This document shows, one piece after another, positions 25,241 to 37,456 of a stretch of 64,000 nt of DNA. The stretch's first letter is position 1; the number at the start of each line of letters is the position of its first letter. The position numbers and the translations under genes were made by a program. The notes under the pieces are model-generated. The model saw only the letters and a list, made by a program, of their open reading frames with translations. It searched no databases and was not told the DNA's origin. The DNA comes from Diadema setosum (taxonomy: Eukaryota; Echinodermata; Echinoidea; Diadematoida; Diadematidae), in NCBI GenBank assembly GCA_033980235.1, contig CM067067.1, forward strand, positions 24,118,603 through 24,182,602, written 5' to 3'.

Positions 25241-25738
25241 ATTAGATTGATTTGAATTGAGATGCTTGACTGGTAAGAAAATTTGCCAGAGGGACTCATG
25301 ATATCAGCTCAGAAAGCTATCTGTCTGCAGGTGTTGCGTCTTTATTCAAATAAACCAAAACAAAAACAGTTACAATTAATGAAGTGTCAACTTTGATTAC
25401 ATTCATATTGAAAGTTCACAAAAGTAGGCTTACTGAACACGTAGCGCGTATTCTTTCAAAGACACTTCCATGATAGTGATTTTGCTATGAGGTGATGTGG
25501 CCGGAAAGATGAAACGGTAATGTAACAGCGTAAAGTAATTAGGCAAAAGGTCCGGATTTCCTCATTCTCACATTCATTGTATATACAAAACAGTCAAAAT
25601 GTGTGGGTGAATAAGGCAGGATATGAGAACATACAAAAAAAAAAAGAAAGAGAAGAAGAATATGAGACAAGAAGAGCATAAGAACAAGCAGGTAAATACG
25701 AACGGATGTAAGGATTCATATTGGCACTTTACACTTAC

Positions 25739-25867
25739 CCGTGACAGAGTCGCAACGACCTCCATTGTTGCAGGTGCATCGGCGAGAGCATCCGGGCCCA
25801 TAGTATCCATGTTCACATGTCTCGTTGCAGTGTGCGCCCTGAAAACCGGGCCCACACCAGCAGTATC
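25739..25867 (-). CDS. Exon 7: EGF repeat 5 end and most of repeat 6
   Basis: Starts GA-TAC-TGC so that the junction reads FTG-YCWCGPGFQGAHC. It then encodes HGYYGPGCSRRCTCNNGG and stops at DSVTG before donor GTAAGT. The acceptor (TCTTTCGAAG) has a weak pyrimidine tract but restores a perfect repeat on both sides. Phase 1-1, 129 bp. Confidence 0.85.
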
Positions 25868-26739
25868 CTTCGAAAGATGCGGATAGCACGAGTTGTCATT
25901 CTTCTTCCATAAGTGTGCCAAGATTAGCAATTAGTGCACGCTTGCAAACACTTTTTTTTTTCTTTTTCTGGTGATTCCCCCTCATGTCCCCAATCTTGCT
26001 GTTCACTAACTTTGTGTGCTTGCTTGCTCTTTCAGCTTCTCCTTGTATGTAATCAGGATGTAAAAGGGCAGTTGCCAAGTTCCGATATGGCATTGGAACC
26101 GGGAAGCTGGGATCGGAGGACACCACTTTTCAATTAGCCTTCTACAGAATTGATTCATATTCCACACCGTACTTTTTATTCGAAATGATGTACCGTTCGT
26201 ATAATTGTTATATATATGAAGTTCTCGGGACAGGCAGTTTTCTTTCGTTATATCGAAATTTCGTTATAAACGAAAAAAAATACACAGACTGTCAACAAAA
26301 ACATAGAACGGATAATGTGGCGACCTGGATTTTTACTTCGTTGTAACTGGAACTTCGCTGAATTGATTGTACTCTCCCACATTCGCATTGGTTCGAATCC
26401 GCCACTCCCCACTAATACCCAACTGATGTATTGGCGGGAAAAAAAAAATTTCAACGTGAATCAGATTCATTTTCATATGTTACAAATCGCTACCAAGAAA
26501 AAAACGAATAAAAATCCTTTAAGTACATAATGGTCATAATGTTATGAACAAGGTAACCGTATTCTTGACTGGATTTGGCTCTGAAGACCAAGAGTGACGG
26601 CATGCACTTGATGAAATTCAAACCGAAAGAAAGTGCAATGGCATGTTTCTTGCGAGATATTGGAAGCGCTCCAAGGTATATACCAAATATAATGATGATT
26701 ATATCTTAATGACTCATGCTGTTTGCATATGTGTAAAGC

Positions 26740-26943
26740 GTATCCGGGCAATTACCCCGAGAGGGCAATTACCCCCCGGCCAATTACTGGTTGGTGGTAA
26801 GGTTAGAGTAGAGATTAGGGTTAGGGTTAGGTTTAGGGTTAGGAGTTTGGGTTAGGGTTAGGGTTAGGTTCAGGATTAGGATTACGATTAGGGCCAGGGG
26901 AAGGGTGCGGGATAATTGCCCAGGGGGTAATTGCCCTAGACCC
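26740..26943. mobile_element. 204-bp MITE carrying TTAGGG-like repeats
   Basis: Flanked by the 9-bp direct repeat GTGTAAAGC (26731-26739 and 26944-26952), a likely target-site duplication. Both ends hold the inverted GGGCAATTACCCC (left 26747 onward, right about 26920-26935). The centre (about 26814-26890) is degenerate (TTAGGG)n. In intron 6. Confidence 0.65.
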
Positions 26944-27439
26944 GTGTAAAGCTGGGAATATAAACACCCGAACAAGGAGGCGGAAAAGAATTCAGCGTGG
27001 CTACTGAACATTATTATAATGAAATGAATGAGTCAATGCTAGGTCTAAAAACAAAGACAAACATAAAAAAGTCTGTATATTCATGTAGTGAAAGGCAAGC
27101 AAGCTCCATTCCAGTTTGTTCTTGCCGTCGTCGTTGTTGTTGTTGACGGATTCAAATTTTACACAAAGAAGTTCTTGGAAAACGCTTCCTATAATGCCAT
27201 AGGTTCCGTTAGTGTATTCAAATATAATGACATGGTTTCGCTTGCTGCAGAGCTTTCAAATTGACTTTGGTTGAGTAAAAAGCATTAGCATTTTATGAGT
27301 ACGCAACTAGAGGTAAATACTGTATAATGGAAACTGTAATATTGTTGTTACATCTTCTCTTGGATATCATTTTGATGATTTTTGTTTTCTGTCTTCCTTT
27401 CCAGCACAAAGATATCAAAGGTTCCACAAAATTACTCAC

Positions 27440-27622
27440 CTGTAAATCTGTCGCACGCTTCGAAATGTGCGCAAGCGCACTTCTTCATGCAATTAACCCC
27501 GAACGTGCCGTTTGAACAAGGGTCGTCGCACCTTTCGCCAGTCCAGCCAGCTCGGCAGACGCACGAGCCGTTCACTGCCTCACAAGAACCTCCGTGGCCA
27601 CAGTCACAGTGATAGGAGCAGT
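27440..27622 (-). CDS. Exon 6: EGF repeats 4 and start of 5
   Basis: Acceptor CCCTCTCCAG. Encodes CSYHCDCGHGGSCEAVNGSC, CRAGWTGERC, then CSNGTFGVNCMKKCAC and ACDRFTG; donor GTGAGT. The intron falls inside a repeat between TG and YCWC. Phase 1-1, 183 bp. Confidence 0.92.
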
Positions 27623-28010
27623 CTGGAGAGGGCATTAATATTCAATATCTGATGACTTTTGCCACCCAACAGATGCCACGGAGTTTGCCTCATCTACAGA
27701 CCCATGTACCAGTCCACGTAATTGTACTTTTAACCAAATCCCAGTAAAATTCGACGTGTCATAGTATAATAACAACTTTGACGTCCACTCTTACCGGTAC
27801 TAGTGTACAGCATACCTGTATACTTGGAAACAAGAATCGGACGCCATATAAGCATGATAGATTACGAAACATGGTTTTTAGACACTGTTAGAAACCGTTT
27901 TTCCTTTTTTGCTCATGACGAGGAATCAAGAAATATCAAGAAGGCAAACGCCAAGCGACGTCTAGATTTCATATCGCAAGTTGTTAGTATAGTGTTTTTT
28001 ATGTAAGTTC

Positions 28011-28262
28011 AATGACCCTTGACCTTGTCGACTTCACCAATATTTTGAACTTGACCAGCATCTTTAGGTGATGTACCTATGGTGTGATTTTGTGGTCAGA
28101 ACTCAAAGGTCTGCAAAGTTATTGACAGGACACCACAGTGAGTACAGTGCTTATCAGGGTAAGTTCATTTGACTTTTGACTTCACCCATGAACTTGACCA
28201 GCATTTTTGCTTATGTACCTGTGGTGTGAGTTTAAAGCCCATCCCTTAGGAGATCAAAGAAC
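28011..28262. repeat. Two-copy ~143-bp tandem repeat with TTGACC motifs
   Basis: GAACTTGACCAGCAT recurs at about 28050 and 28192, each followed by a GTACCTATGGTGTGA-like block. Confidence 0.6.
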
Positions 28263-28439
28263 TACTTTGAGAATAGGGTGAAGAGACAATCTTCGGTCCA
28301 CATCGGAGGAGAGTGTGGAGATACACTGGGTTTCAAACAAAAACCCCAACAACTAAACCAAACAAAATGTAATTAAAACATAGGGGAGGAAAGAGAAAAC
28401 ACGGATGGGGGACGGGATAGGTTGGGACAAAAACCTCAC

Positions 28440-28616
28440 TTTTTCCGTACGTTCCGGATGGACACGTCTCGTTACACGTTGATCCTGTCCACCCAGGTTC
28501 GCAGTCACACAGACCATTGATAGAGCTGCATGTCCCCGTGTCAGTCCGACAGAGACATTGACCACTGCAGTTACGGCCGTACGTACCAGCAGGACACAGA
28601 ATTGAACAATCGTCCC
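28440..28616 (-). CDS. Exon 5: EGF repeats 2 (end) and 3
   Basis: Acceptor TTCTGTTTTAG. Begins DDCSILCPAGTYG, finishing repeat 2, and continues through CDCEPGWTGSTC. It stops at GTYGK before donor GTGAGG, so the next exon supplies the following cysteine (KNCSYHCDC). Phase 1-1, 177 bp. Confidence 0.9.
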
Positions 28617-28799
28617 CTAAAACAGAACGAAATTCAGTCGTCAACCAGCAAAAACATATTACAAACACATGATGGGTAGATTCCAGATATTAGGATATCA
28701 TTGCATTAAATGAATTGAGAACAGAGAGTTGAAATTTCGTTTATAAAAACAAAATACGTAACAAAAAGGATGGTGGGAATATACACACATACAGATGTG

Positions 28800-28819
28800 C
28801 ACACATGCACACACACACA

Positions 28820-28868
<49 letters not shown>
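28800..28868. repeat. (CA)n microsatellite
   Basis: CA dinucleotide tract in intron 4. Confidence 0.95.
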
Positions 28869-28870
<2 letters not shown>

Positions 28871-30032
28871 AAACACATAACCCTGCTTTGAAAGATCACA
28901 ATCAATGTCCCACAGTGCAAAAATCAATGTGAAACGTAGTGTGAACACATTGTGAGCACAATGTGAAATCTCTTTACACGATCATTTTAACAATGTGAAC
29001 AAGTTGCATCAATTCACAGTGTGAAACAGAACATTACTATAAGTAAAAAAATCACACGGCAGTGTGAAACTATCTTCACACTGTTATATTCGAGCGGTTT
29101 TCAAATAGTCTAATCTATGTGACAACATAGTGAAAACACAGTGGAACACTGTGTTATTTCCAGCAGGGGATGCACTTTGGTAGCGGCTACCAAAATCGAA
29201 TGGGCTAGATTTTGTTAAACACCGTTCGCACAGATAGTGATATGGAATGAAAATATGAAATACGAGCCGGAAAAATCAAAAAGAATGTGATACAAAATCA
29301 AGCAAGAGAACAGATCTGTCATTATATTACGTATCGCCTTCAGGGGTTGAGGGATCGCAAATCATGCGTTTTTGTTTCGTTTTTGTTTTTTGTTTTATCA
29401 CAATGTCCTGAAATATCGTATCGACACACATTAGTAATGAGCACAGGTGGCCACAGAATAGAAAACCTCTTAATCAGTTCGACTGGATTTACAGGTAGAA
29501 ATCCAAAACGGTAATTATCAGGCTGCGCTCTTTGTTTGGTCGGGTTTTTGTTTTTCATCATTTCTTGTAAAATACGTCGCCCTCAAAAATAGCGACAGAT
29601 AGACAAACTAATCGTTAAGAACTGGTGAAAAGCAGAGCTTCAGTAGTTTTCGGAAAGAAAACATTACATGACTATATCATTTTTGTGCGAGGTTTCTGAA
29701 CAAGAAAACATCACAAGTTTTCAACCAAGGAAAACATGACTTGTAGTAATGGATCCTTCAAATACACATTGTCTCTAAATCTCGTGTTCTATAATGCTGA
29801 TGGATCTCAAACAGAAATAGCATGCATTCCTAGAATCTCAATACAATATCATGGAGCTACCGTAGCTCCATGACAATATGCTCCACGCCCAATTACGTGG
29901 TCAAGTGCCGAGGTTTATCTTTCAACACTCGTCACTGGCGTAGCATGGTATGATTAGGCCTATACATATCAATGCATGTTTTCTGCGTGTTTCTACACTC
30001 AGTGCTCAATAAAAAATAAGTCTCAATCTCAC
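28869..30032. other. Intron 4 remainder
   Basis: From about 28905 to 29160 a stretch rich in CAGTGTGAAAC / GTGAACAC blocks looks like a decayed repeat. The rest is featureless. Confidence 0.35.
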
Positions 30033-30242
30033 CCATCCTCCCCGGGGGACACTTGCACGTCCCAGTCACGTGGTCGCAGGGCACATCATCTGCGCATGCG
30101 CAGCTCTCACTGCAGTTATGACCGTAAGTTCCCCTCGGGCATGTGTCTTCGCATCTCGACCCAGTGTAGCCCGGCAGGCAGGAGCAGTTACCTGGACTCG
30201 TGCACTCGCCCTGCCCGTCGATGCACACCGGATCGCACACGG
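30033..30242 (-). CDS. Exon 4: first EGF repeats after EMI
   Basis: Starts after GTCCCTAG. Encodes VCDPVCIDGQGEC, then CSCLPGYTGSRC (repeat 1) and most of repeat 2 up to CPPGRMG, where the donor GTGAGA splits the repeat. The first module has only part of a normal EGF, as usual directly after an EMI domain. Phase 1-1, 210 bp. Confidence 0.9.
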
Positions 30243-30382
30243 CTAGGGACAATGAAAGAACAAACGAACAAAATATTACCATCATGAGAACATTTCACTA
30301 AACATTAGTTATCCTACAGGGCCAAATACAAGTATTCGACCATAATCATGCAGATTGCTGGCGTCAAACCTATATCTAGATG

Positions 30383-30754
30383 TTCGTTAATCCGAAAATG
30401 GAGCACGGTCAGGTAATCCGGACATTATTTGTGTCGATATTCCGCAGGTACGTTAGTCCGAAAATAAAGTAAGATAACCAGAATACACCAGAAAATGAAA
30501 AATATGCCCGTTCTAAAGCACCTTAAGTAATTACAAACCTTATCTTATTTTTCGGATTAACGAACCTTGGGAATGAAGAACCTTATTTCATTTAAGGATT
30601 AACAAACCTTACGAACTGAAAAAAAACCCACCTTATTTCATTCTGATTAACGAACCTTCGAAATAACGTGTAGGCCTACATTGTTTCATTTTCGGATTAA
30701 CGAACCTATATCATGCAAATCACAAACTTCCGAAATAACGAACTGTAACCGCGC
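30383..30754. mobile_element. TTCCGAAGG-type inverted-repeat element, copy 2
   Basis: Left GTTCGTTAATCCGAAAATG; interior repeats of TTCGGATTAACGAACCT; right end CCGAAATAACGAACTGTAAC, the inverse of the left end of copy 1. Confidence 0.6.
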
Positions 30755-31378
30755 CCTGCAGGTCTACCTCAATTAGAAGTGAAGTTATTCGCAAAGTCAC
30801 AAACAGTAACCGAAGTGGCTCACAGCAACATTCTATTACAACACGGGTGTGAGAGTAGGTCTACTTGCAGAAAAAAAAGGTCCGAAAAATCTGAAACTTG
30901 TGAAAAAAAAAGTCTGCAATGAGGACTAAACTTTCAATACATTCATGTGAACTGAAAAAAAAAAAACAAATCTGAAAAGTGGGATTTGGGCAGAGTAAAA
31001 AAGGGGGGAATAAAAAAAGAGGAAAACCTGAAATCGAATTACACTCTGAACTCTCGCAGCCCTGTTACAGATACCAATACAACGCATGTTGCACAGCTCC
31101 ATTGAGCACAAACTAAAGCAACCAAACAACCATTAACAACGACCATGACCACAGAGACGTGAAAATGGTACACATCGGCACAATGAGAAATTTAATGTTT
31201 GACGAGCTTCTTTATTCATTTTCATTTTCATTTCCTCCGATAACAAAGTACTAGTATATTTCGATAACACACACTAGTACGACATGAACATTACTGCATG
31301 AAGAGTCATCCACAGCGTTGTGTTCACATGCATTACACATAGCTAATGACAAGGATATAACCAAAGATACATGACACA

Positions 31379-31431
31379 AGTAATGTAATGTAATGTAATG
31401 TAATGTAATGTAATGTAATGTAATGTAATGT
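31379..31431. repeat. (TAATG)n pentanucleotide microsatellite
   Basis: About ten copies of TAATG in the 13-kb third intron. Confidence 0.95.
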
Positions 31432-32187
31432 ACGCCATCCTGTATCAGGGACTGAGCTATCCTAAGATTGTATAGAGCCAAGTGCATGCATGGTACTCAC
31501 ACGATTCTCTGACTTTAATCATTTTGCGATTTTTATGTATACATTAGTTTCCATGCACGTTGCAATAATGTAATCTCGGCTATGTATTTTCGGAGCGATA
31601 ATTCAATTCACCGACAAGTGCATAACTTGCTAATCGATGTGTACTAGTATATGTATTGAAATATTAGAGTTTTTATGTACGCTCACAGAACAACTCCTCT
31701 TCGTACTAAAGTTAACCTTGATATACTTTTTTTTTTTTAAAGCTCAAACATATAAATAGAAATGTTTTACTGAAATTGGGCCAAAAGTAATATAAAACAT
31801 ACGGAAATGTAAAGTTCGTATGCCCCCGGATGATTATAATTCTAACCATGACATGGAAATTAATATCCTGATGAGCCTTTTCCATGTTGGATGACACCTA
31901 AATTTTCACCAATCTTCTTTTTTTAATGACCTCAAAGACCCGACATAGATTAATCTGCGTTAAATATCAAGAGTTACAATGTTACAAGTTACTCTAAAAT
32001 CAGAGACCCAAAAAATCATTTACATATCAAGGAAGAACAAGAGTATACCAGTTTTAATACATGCATTATCTCTCTACATTTTCATTAATCAAAGGCTGAT
32101 AACTCAAATCATTATGAAAATATCCTTTTCCTTTATTTTTACCTTCACCACTCCAATCAATAACTTCACTATAAAATACCAGAATGA
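31432..32187. other. Intron 3 segment, no recognised feature
   Basis: A/T-rich; nothing recognised up to the Helitron-like element. Confidence 0.4.
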
Positions 32188-33524
32188 ACTAGAAATGTCG
32201 CTATGGCGACTGATGCCTCCGCCATAATGCATGATTCTCCCAATAGGCGTATAATACAATGTCTTCACAATGTGTGATCCATGACAGTTTCACATAACTG
32301 GCAAAATATTGAAATGACAGGTTTGTCAGAAATGTTTTGAACTGGGTTTGCTTTAATTTTTTAAGAGTGCAGGTACACATATATGGGGAATTGAGAATTT
32401 TTACTTGAATTCTGACAGACCTTTTTATAAGTTTATTCATTGAGTAGTTTCCAAGGTATGAAGAAAGAGTGTAATGACGGTACAAAATGTTTTTTTTTTT
32501 TTTTTGGGGGGGGGGGCATTGAAACCTGGCCTTTGACCGTTAACCTTTGACCTTTGACCTTCTGGCCGGAAATTTCCCAGAGAATCTCCATTAGGTAATG
32601 CATGTATTAAGTTTTGAAACTAATAATGCAAGCATTGCATATACTAGTATATGAGGGAAATAGTAAAATTTTGAGGAGATGACCTTGACCTTTGACCCCT
32701 GACTATTGACCCATGACCACTAAATTCCCTAGATAATCCCTGCCAGTCAGTACATGCGTATGTACCAAGTTCCACGAAGATACATTGAACCATTTGCGAG
32801 AAAAGTGATAGTGCAACATTTTCACCTAACCTTTGACCTTTTGACCTTTGACCTTATGACATGAAACTCTCTCTGGAGAATCTCTACGCAGTAGTACATG
32901 TCCACACCAAGTTTCATGAAAATACCTTTGGGCATTGCATAGATATGGGGGAAATTGCAACATTTGTAGCATTTGACCTTGACCGTTTGACCTTTGACCT
33001 CTTGCCAATGTCACTAAAATCTACTCAACTAATTGTCCTATCATACATCATCCTTGGACCAAGTTTGGTGAAAGCTGCTTCATCCAGTTTTGAGTTATCA
33101 CATAAACAGATAAATTTTAGGATTTGACCTTGATCTTTGACCTTTGACCTCTGTCCGATTTCACTGAAAAACTAATCAAGTAATTGTCCCATTATACATC
33201 ATCCTCCAACAAAGTTTGGTGAAATTTGCTTTATCCAGTCTTGAGTTATCGCGTAAACGGATACAATTTCATGATTTGACCTTGATCTTTGACCTTTAGC
33301 CGATTTCACCCAAAATCTAATCAAATAATTACCCCATCACACTTAATATTTGGACCAAGTTTGGTAAAATTCCAGTAAATATTACTCAAGTTATCGCGTA
33401 AACGAAAGCGGACGGACGGACGTACGGACGTACGTACGGACGTACGGACGTACGTACGGACGTACGGACGGACGGACAACCCGAAAACATAATGCCTCCG
33501 GCACCACTTCGTGGCGGAGGCATA
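32188..33524 (-). mobile_element. Full-length Helitron-like (helentron/HINE-type) element, family 1, 1.34 kb
   Basis: In minus orientation it begins TATGCCTCCGCCACGAAG (foldback with GGAGGCATTATG), then a GTCC/GTAC-rich microsatellite (33409-33478), then an A/T-rich body with many TGACCTTTGACC motifs. It ends with the subterminal inverse GGCGGAGGCAT, the hairpin GTCGCCATAGCGAC and TTTCTAGT next to T. Subterminal inverted repeats, a 3' hairpin, a CTAG-T end and a T/T insertion site are the published hallmarks of helentron-type non-autonomous elements. No Rep/helicase frame. Four perfect DR1 motifs at 32548, 32842, 32988 and 33138. Confidence 0.6.
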
Positions 33525-35423
33525 GAAATAATCGTTCATTCATTCATTCTTTTTCGATGAATGACAAAAGAAATAAATGCATGAAAAACAATCGTTTCTG
33601 TAGTAATAACTTGTGTCGCATATGGACACTGCACCTCTGATGGACGAATCGTCAATAATGTCGTAGGTTTGGATTGGTTGATTGAGCCCCAGTTGGTATA
33701 TTTGTATAGGCTAGCTACGGAATAATCATGAGCGGAATCAAGGAAGCCGTTCATCCTATGGTTCTCGTCTAAGACATTATATACGCGGCGTGGTCACTGC
33801 TAGCCCTGCAGTTTTCATTCACATACCCTACACCAGGGAGGTGGCCTCCCTGCCTACACCGACAACGTCAGGACAACGTCCGGTGAACAAAAATTCTTGC
33901 CTCGGGCAATACAACAGTACTGCAGTAGAGAGCTCACAGACCCACACCGAAAACCTTCTCCCGGTAGGTAACATCCCATTATACCCGTTCGTGCGCGAAG
34001 GGGCTGTGGTGACAATCCATGCACGTGTTGAGTTCAGTTCAGTCCAGTTTATATCTTTTTATTAACCATCAAGCATCAATGAAACAAAGAATATACTATT
34101 AGTGTGTATACAACAAAACATGCTTAAAGCAATCACATAGTTTGATTAATTTCAATCAAGGAAAAAGAAATACAAAACAAAAAGTGAATCACATAGTATA
34201 TAGGCCTATTACGGTAATATAAGTAGTAATAACTGAGAAAAACTATAAATAGGGATGCTTTGAAGAATGACAATAAAGTAGGTGTGGAAAAAGAGTGGTC
34301 CACTAAAAAGCTATGCTCACGGCCGGCGCCACGTTTTTATTTTTGTTTTTATAAGTGAGGGGGGGGGGGGGGGGCACTTTATATCTGATTCCACTTCCAA
34401 AATAATAGAAATTAAAAGAAAAGGCCTTACCCGCGCTTCATCGACTGGCAAACGTCAAAAGCTTAAGCACATTTTTTTTTCCTGGTGCCACTTCCGGGAT
34501 GAAAAAAAAAAAGAAAACAAATGCGGGGAGGGGGCCCAAAGTTGTGTTGCATCCTATGTATATTCCTACAGCTGCAGTATACCCGAAATATGGGGGAAAA
34601 AAAGTGGGGGGGGGGGGGAAGCCCCCGGTTCTGCCGTAATATATGGATCACTCAAAACATGATACATACTATTATACATCATCGTTTCAAACCGCCATTA
34701 TTTCAAAGTGCAGAAAATACAATTTAAGGCAAATCAAGCAATGTTCAAGTTACAAGCACTATTCGATGAGCAGCATTAACCCAACAGAAGAATGGTGAAA
34801 AACAAAACAAAACATAAGAAACTCACACTAGTGCATTGCCCACACTCGTAAAAAGGAGGGGAAAAAAACGATCCGTGAGCGATGTGCCACTCTGTTTGGA
34901 CTATTGTACATGCTTGTTGAGGGCATCAAAGGACTGTTACCGCGAGAACGTTATACACTGTAACAGAAGGGTTGTCGGAGTAATGTCGGGGTAATTACCC
35001 TAGTTGACAGGGTAGAATTCGGAAACAGTTACCTCGACAACGTCTGACAGCAACATTTTTGCGGGGACCGTTTCAACGGACAGAGGGAAAAAAAAAATAT
35101 TAAAAAAAATGCCCGGGCCCGGACGTTGTCGCGGTATAACTCTGGTTTGAAAGGCTCTGTTACACATCCATGTGTTACTTTAACTATTTTTGTTCCTTAC
35201 CGCGACCTAGGTCAGATTTCCATATAAGCAGTTATATCCCACATACTAAGAATCTTGCTATAGGATTGGTCAAGAGCTGATCACGTGATAAAGCGTAGTT
35301 TTGCCCATCACATCACCGGAGAAGAAAAGTTCGTTACACTCTATGATGATTGTCATTTTGTTTCGCTGATCTCTTAGTGCACACCAGGGTTAGGGTTAGG
35401 GTTAGGGTTATATACGGCACTGG
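33525..35423. other. Intron 3 segment with homopolymer-rich repeats
   Basis: At 34030-34060 a GTTCAGTTCAGTCCAG tail resembles a minus-strand LINE 3' end. At 34340-34630 there are G-runs, A-runs and a GGTGCCACTTCCGGG block. (GGTTAG)4 lies at about 35387-35410. No gene. Confidence 0.35.
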
Positions 35424-35486
35424 TGCACACCAAAGGGATTTTCCCCAGTGACTGGTGGGAAGGAGAAAAATCTCTTTGGTGTACAC
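35424..35486. repeat. 63-bp hairpin (MITE-like)
   Basis: GTGCACACCAAAGGGATTTT pairs with AAAAATCTCTTTGGTGTACAC with few mismatches. Related to the ends of the element at 54698-55036 (CCAAAGAGATTTTTCC). Confidence 0.6.
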
Positions 35487-35581
35487 AGTCCTAATGCGTG
35501 ATACAAACACCCTGCATTCAGACGATCCCCCGCTTCGAGGGGAATCTCCCGTTTGCCAGGACATCCCCCTGCAACCTGGGG

Positions 35582-35599
35582 CAGTGCCGTACGGCACTG
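35582..35599. repeat. 18-bp perfect palindrome
   Basis: CAGTGCCGTACGGCACTG, inside the foldback cluster. Confidence 0.8.
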
Positions 35600-35702
35600 A
35601 CCTGGGGGACAGAGCGCGCAGCTCATGCAGCTGTTTTCCTCGTAAGTGCGCATGCTCAAAATGCCATTTTGTACGCGCATACGGTGACCTACGACACCAC
35701 TA

Positions 35703-35955
35703 GCCGTGATTTGTCCCCCGTTCAGCGGGGGATATCAAGACACGTGTGGACGGTCGATCGTAAAAAAGATACGATCTCTCCCTCTCTCCCCGCGAAGACG
35801 GGGATCATCTGAACGCCGAGACAACCACCGAACTAACCCGGCGTTCAGACGATCCCCCTCTTCGCGGGGAGAGAGGGAGAGATTGTATCTTTTTTACGAT
35901 CGACCGTCCCACACGTGTCTTGATATCCCCCGCTGAACGGGGGACAAATCACGGC
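35703..35955. repeat. Giant near-perfect hairpin, ~116-bp arms, 20-nt loop
   Basis: Arm 1 35703-35818 (GCCGTGATTTGTCCCCC ... GAACGCCG) is the inverse of arm 2 35839-35955 with only a handful of differences. Each arm also holds mini-hairpins such as CCCCCGTTCAGCGGGGG. Open frames here are an artefact of the palindrome. Probably a foldback transposon. Confidence 0.85.
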
Positions 35956-35987
35956 CAAAAGATACAACTTACAATTTTGAGTACGCG

Positions 35988-36073
35988 CGAAATAAAAGTG
36001 CGTTGCACTGTGGTCTATTGACCTGCCTGGGTCAGTCAAGTGATAGACCACAGTGCAACGCACTTTTATTTCG
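35988..36073. repeat. Hairpin with perfect 31-bp arms
   Basis: CGAAATAAAAGTGCGTTGCA (35988 onward) to 36018 pairs perfectly with 36043-36073; loop 24 nt. Confidence 0.85.
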
Positions 36074-36088
36074 GTGCCAAGCGCGGGG

Positions 36089-36122
36089 CAATGACAATGA
36101 CAATGACAATGACAATGACAAT
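36089..36122. repeat. (CAATGA)n microsatellite
   Basis: Hexamer repeats; on the minus strand a possible LINE 3' tail for the fragment at 37457-37705. Confidence 0.85.
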
Positions 36123-36489
36123 GGTTTTTTTATTTTATGTCACCCAACGTCAGGGTATTCAAGAAAATTCAAACAAACATCGTAACAGATAAAATCAGTT
36201 AATTAATACATTAATACATTGTAAATCATATATATATACAGAAAATTGCATGATATTTACAAAATATACAAAATAATACAGAATGGTGCAGGACCCAAAA
36301 GAGAGAAAGAGAGTGAGAGAGAGAGAGAAGGAAAGAGAGAAGCAAGACAAACAAAACAGTTAAAAAAAGCAAAAAAAGCAGGACAACAATAACGCAGATA
36401 AAAGCAATTTCAATAATATAAAGCAAAACATTGTAAAGAGCTATATTTCCATGAACAAAATACAAATAATGATATTAATAACAAGGAAA

Positions 36490-37450
36490 AGTAGAAATTA
36501 CGCGGTGCGTAATATATGTCCCCGCCGGAAGTAGCATTTTGTAGCAAAATGTACAATATAGGACAAAAATCAAGGTCAAAGGTCAAAGAAGTCAAAGGTC
36601 AAAATTCTGTGTAGAAGTTTTGAAGCCCTTACCTAGTGCCATCACATAAAGCAAACGGAATCGAAATCGGGTTAGACACGGCGAAGGAGTAGCATTTTGT
36701 AGCCAATGTACAATAAAATGTCGGTCAAAAATCAAGGTCAAAGGTCAAAGAAGTCAAAGGTCAAAATTCTGTGTAGAAGTTTTGAAGCCCTCACCTTGTG
36801 CCATGACATAAAGCAAACGGAATCGAAATCGGATTAGAAATGGCGAAGGAGTAGCATTTTGTAGCAAAATATACAATACAGGTCAAAAATCAAGGTCAAA
36901 GGTCAAAGAAGTCAAAGGTCAAAATTCTGTGTAGAAGTTTTGAAGCCCTCACCTAGTGTCATCACTTAAAGCAAATGGAATCGAAATCAGATTAGAAATG
37001 GCGAAGGAGAAGCATTTGTAGCAAAATGTACAATACAGGTCAAAAATCAAGGTCAAAGGTCAAAGAAGTCAAAGGTCAAAATTCTGTGCAGAAATTTTGA
37101 AGCCCTCACCTAGTGCCATCACATAAAGCAAACGGAATCGAAATCGGGTTAGAAATGGCGAAGGAGTAGCATTTTGTAGCAAAATGTACAATATAGGTCA
37201 AAAATCAAGGTCAAAGGTCACAACTGAAATTCTGCGTAGAAGTTTTAAAGCTCCCATGTAGTGCTATCCCATAAAGCAAACAGAATCAAAATTGGCTCAT
37301 AAATGACAGAGAAGTAGCAAATTGAAGATTTTGATCACACACGGACGCACACACGGACACACGGACACACGGACGGACACACGGACACACGGACACACAC
37401 ACGTACGGAGCCCGTTTCATAGTCCCCTGCTCGAACTCGTTCGGCGGGGA
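36490..37450 (-). mobile_element. Helitron-like element, family 2, with five-copy ~158-bp tandem array
   Basis: Same plan as family 1 with different sequence. In minus orientation: start TTCCCCGCCGAACGAGTTCG with a TCCCC...GGGGA foldback, then a GTCCGTGTGT microsatellite (about 37336-37405), body, the subterminal inverse CGGCGGGGACAT, hairpin ATTACGC/GCGTAAT and TTTCTACT. The body has five units of 157-162 bp. Each carries one AGGTCAAAGGTCA (36573, 36735, 36893, 37050, 37208), and the first four also hold AAGTCAAAGGTCA. It sits inside a LINE fragment. Confidence 0.55.
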
Positions 37451-37456
37451 AAATAA

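Noticed and set aside
26391..26401. GGTTCGAATCC as a tRNA B box
   Set aside because: No matching A box, and the would-be T stem and acceptor do not pair; not a tRNA gene.
26814..26890. TTAGGG repeats as a true telomere
   Set aside because: Short, degenerate, and enclosed by transposon ends inside a gene intron.
35703..35955. Hairpin as a CRISPR array or rRNA/tRNA remnant
   Set aside because: Only one inverted pair, no regularly spaced direct repeats, and the genome is animal.
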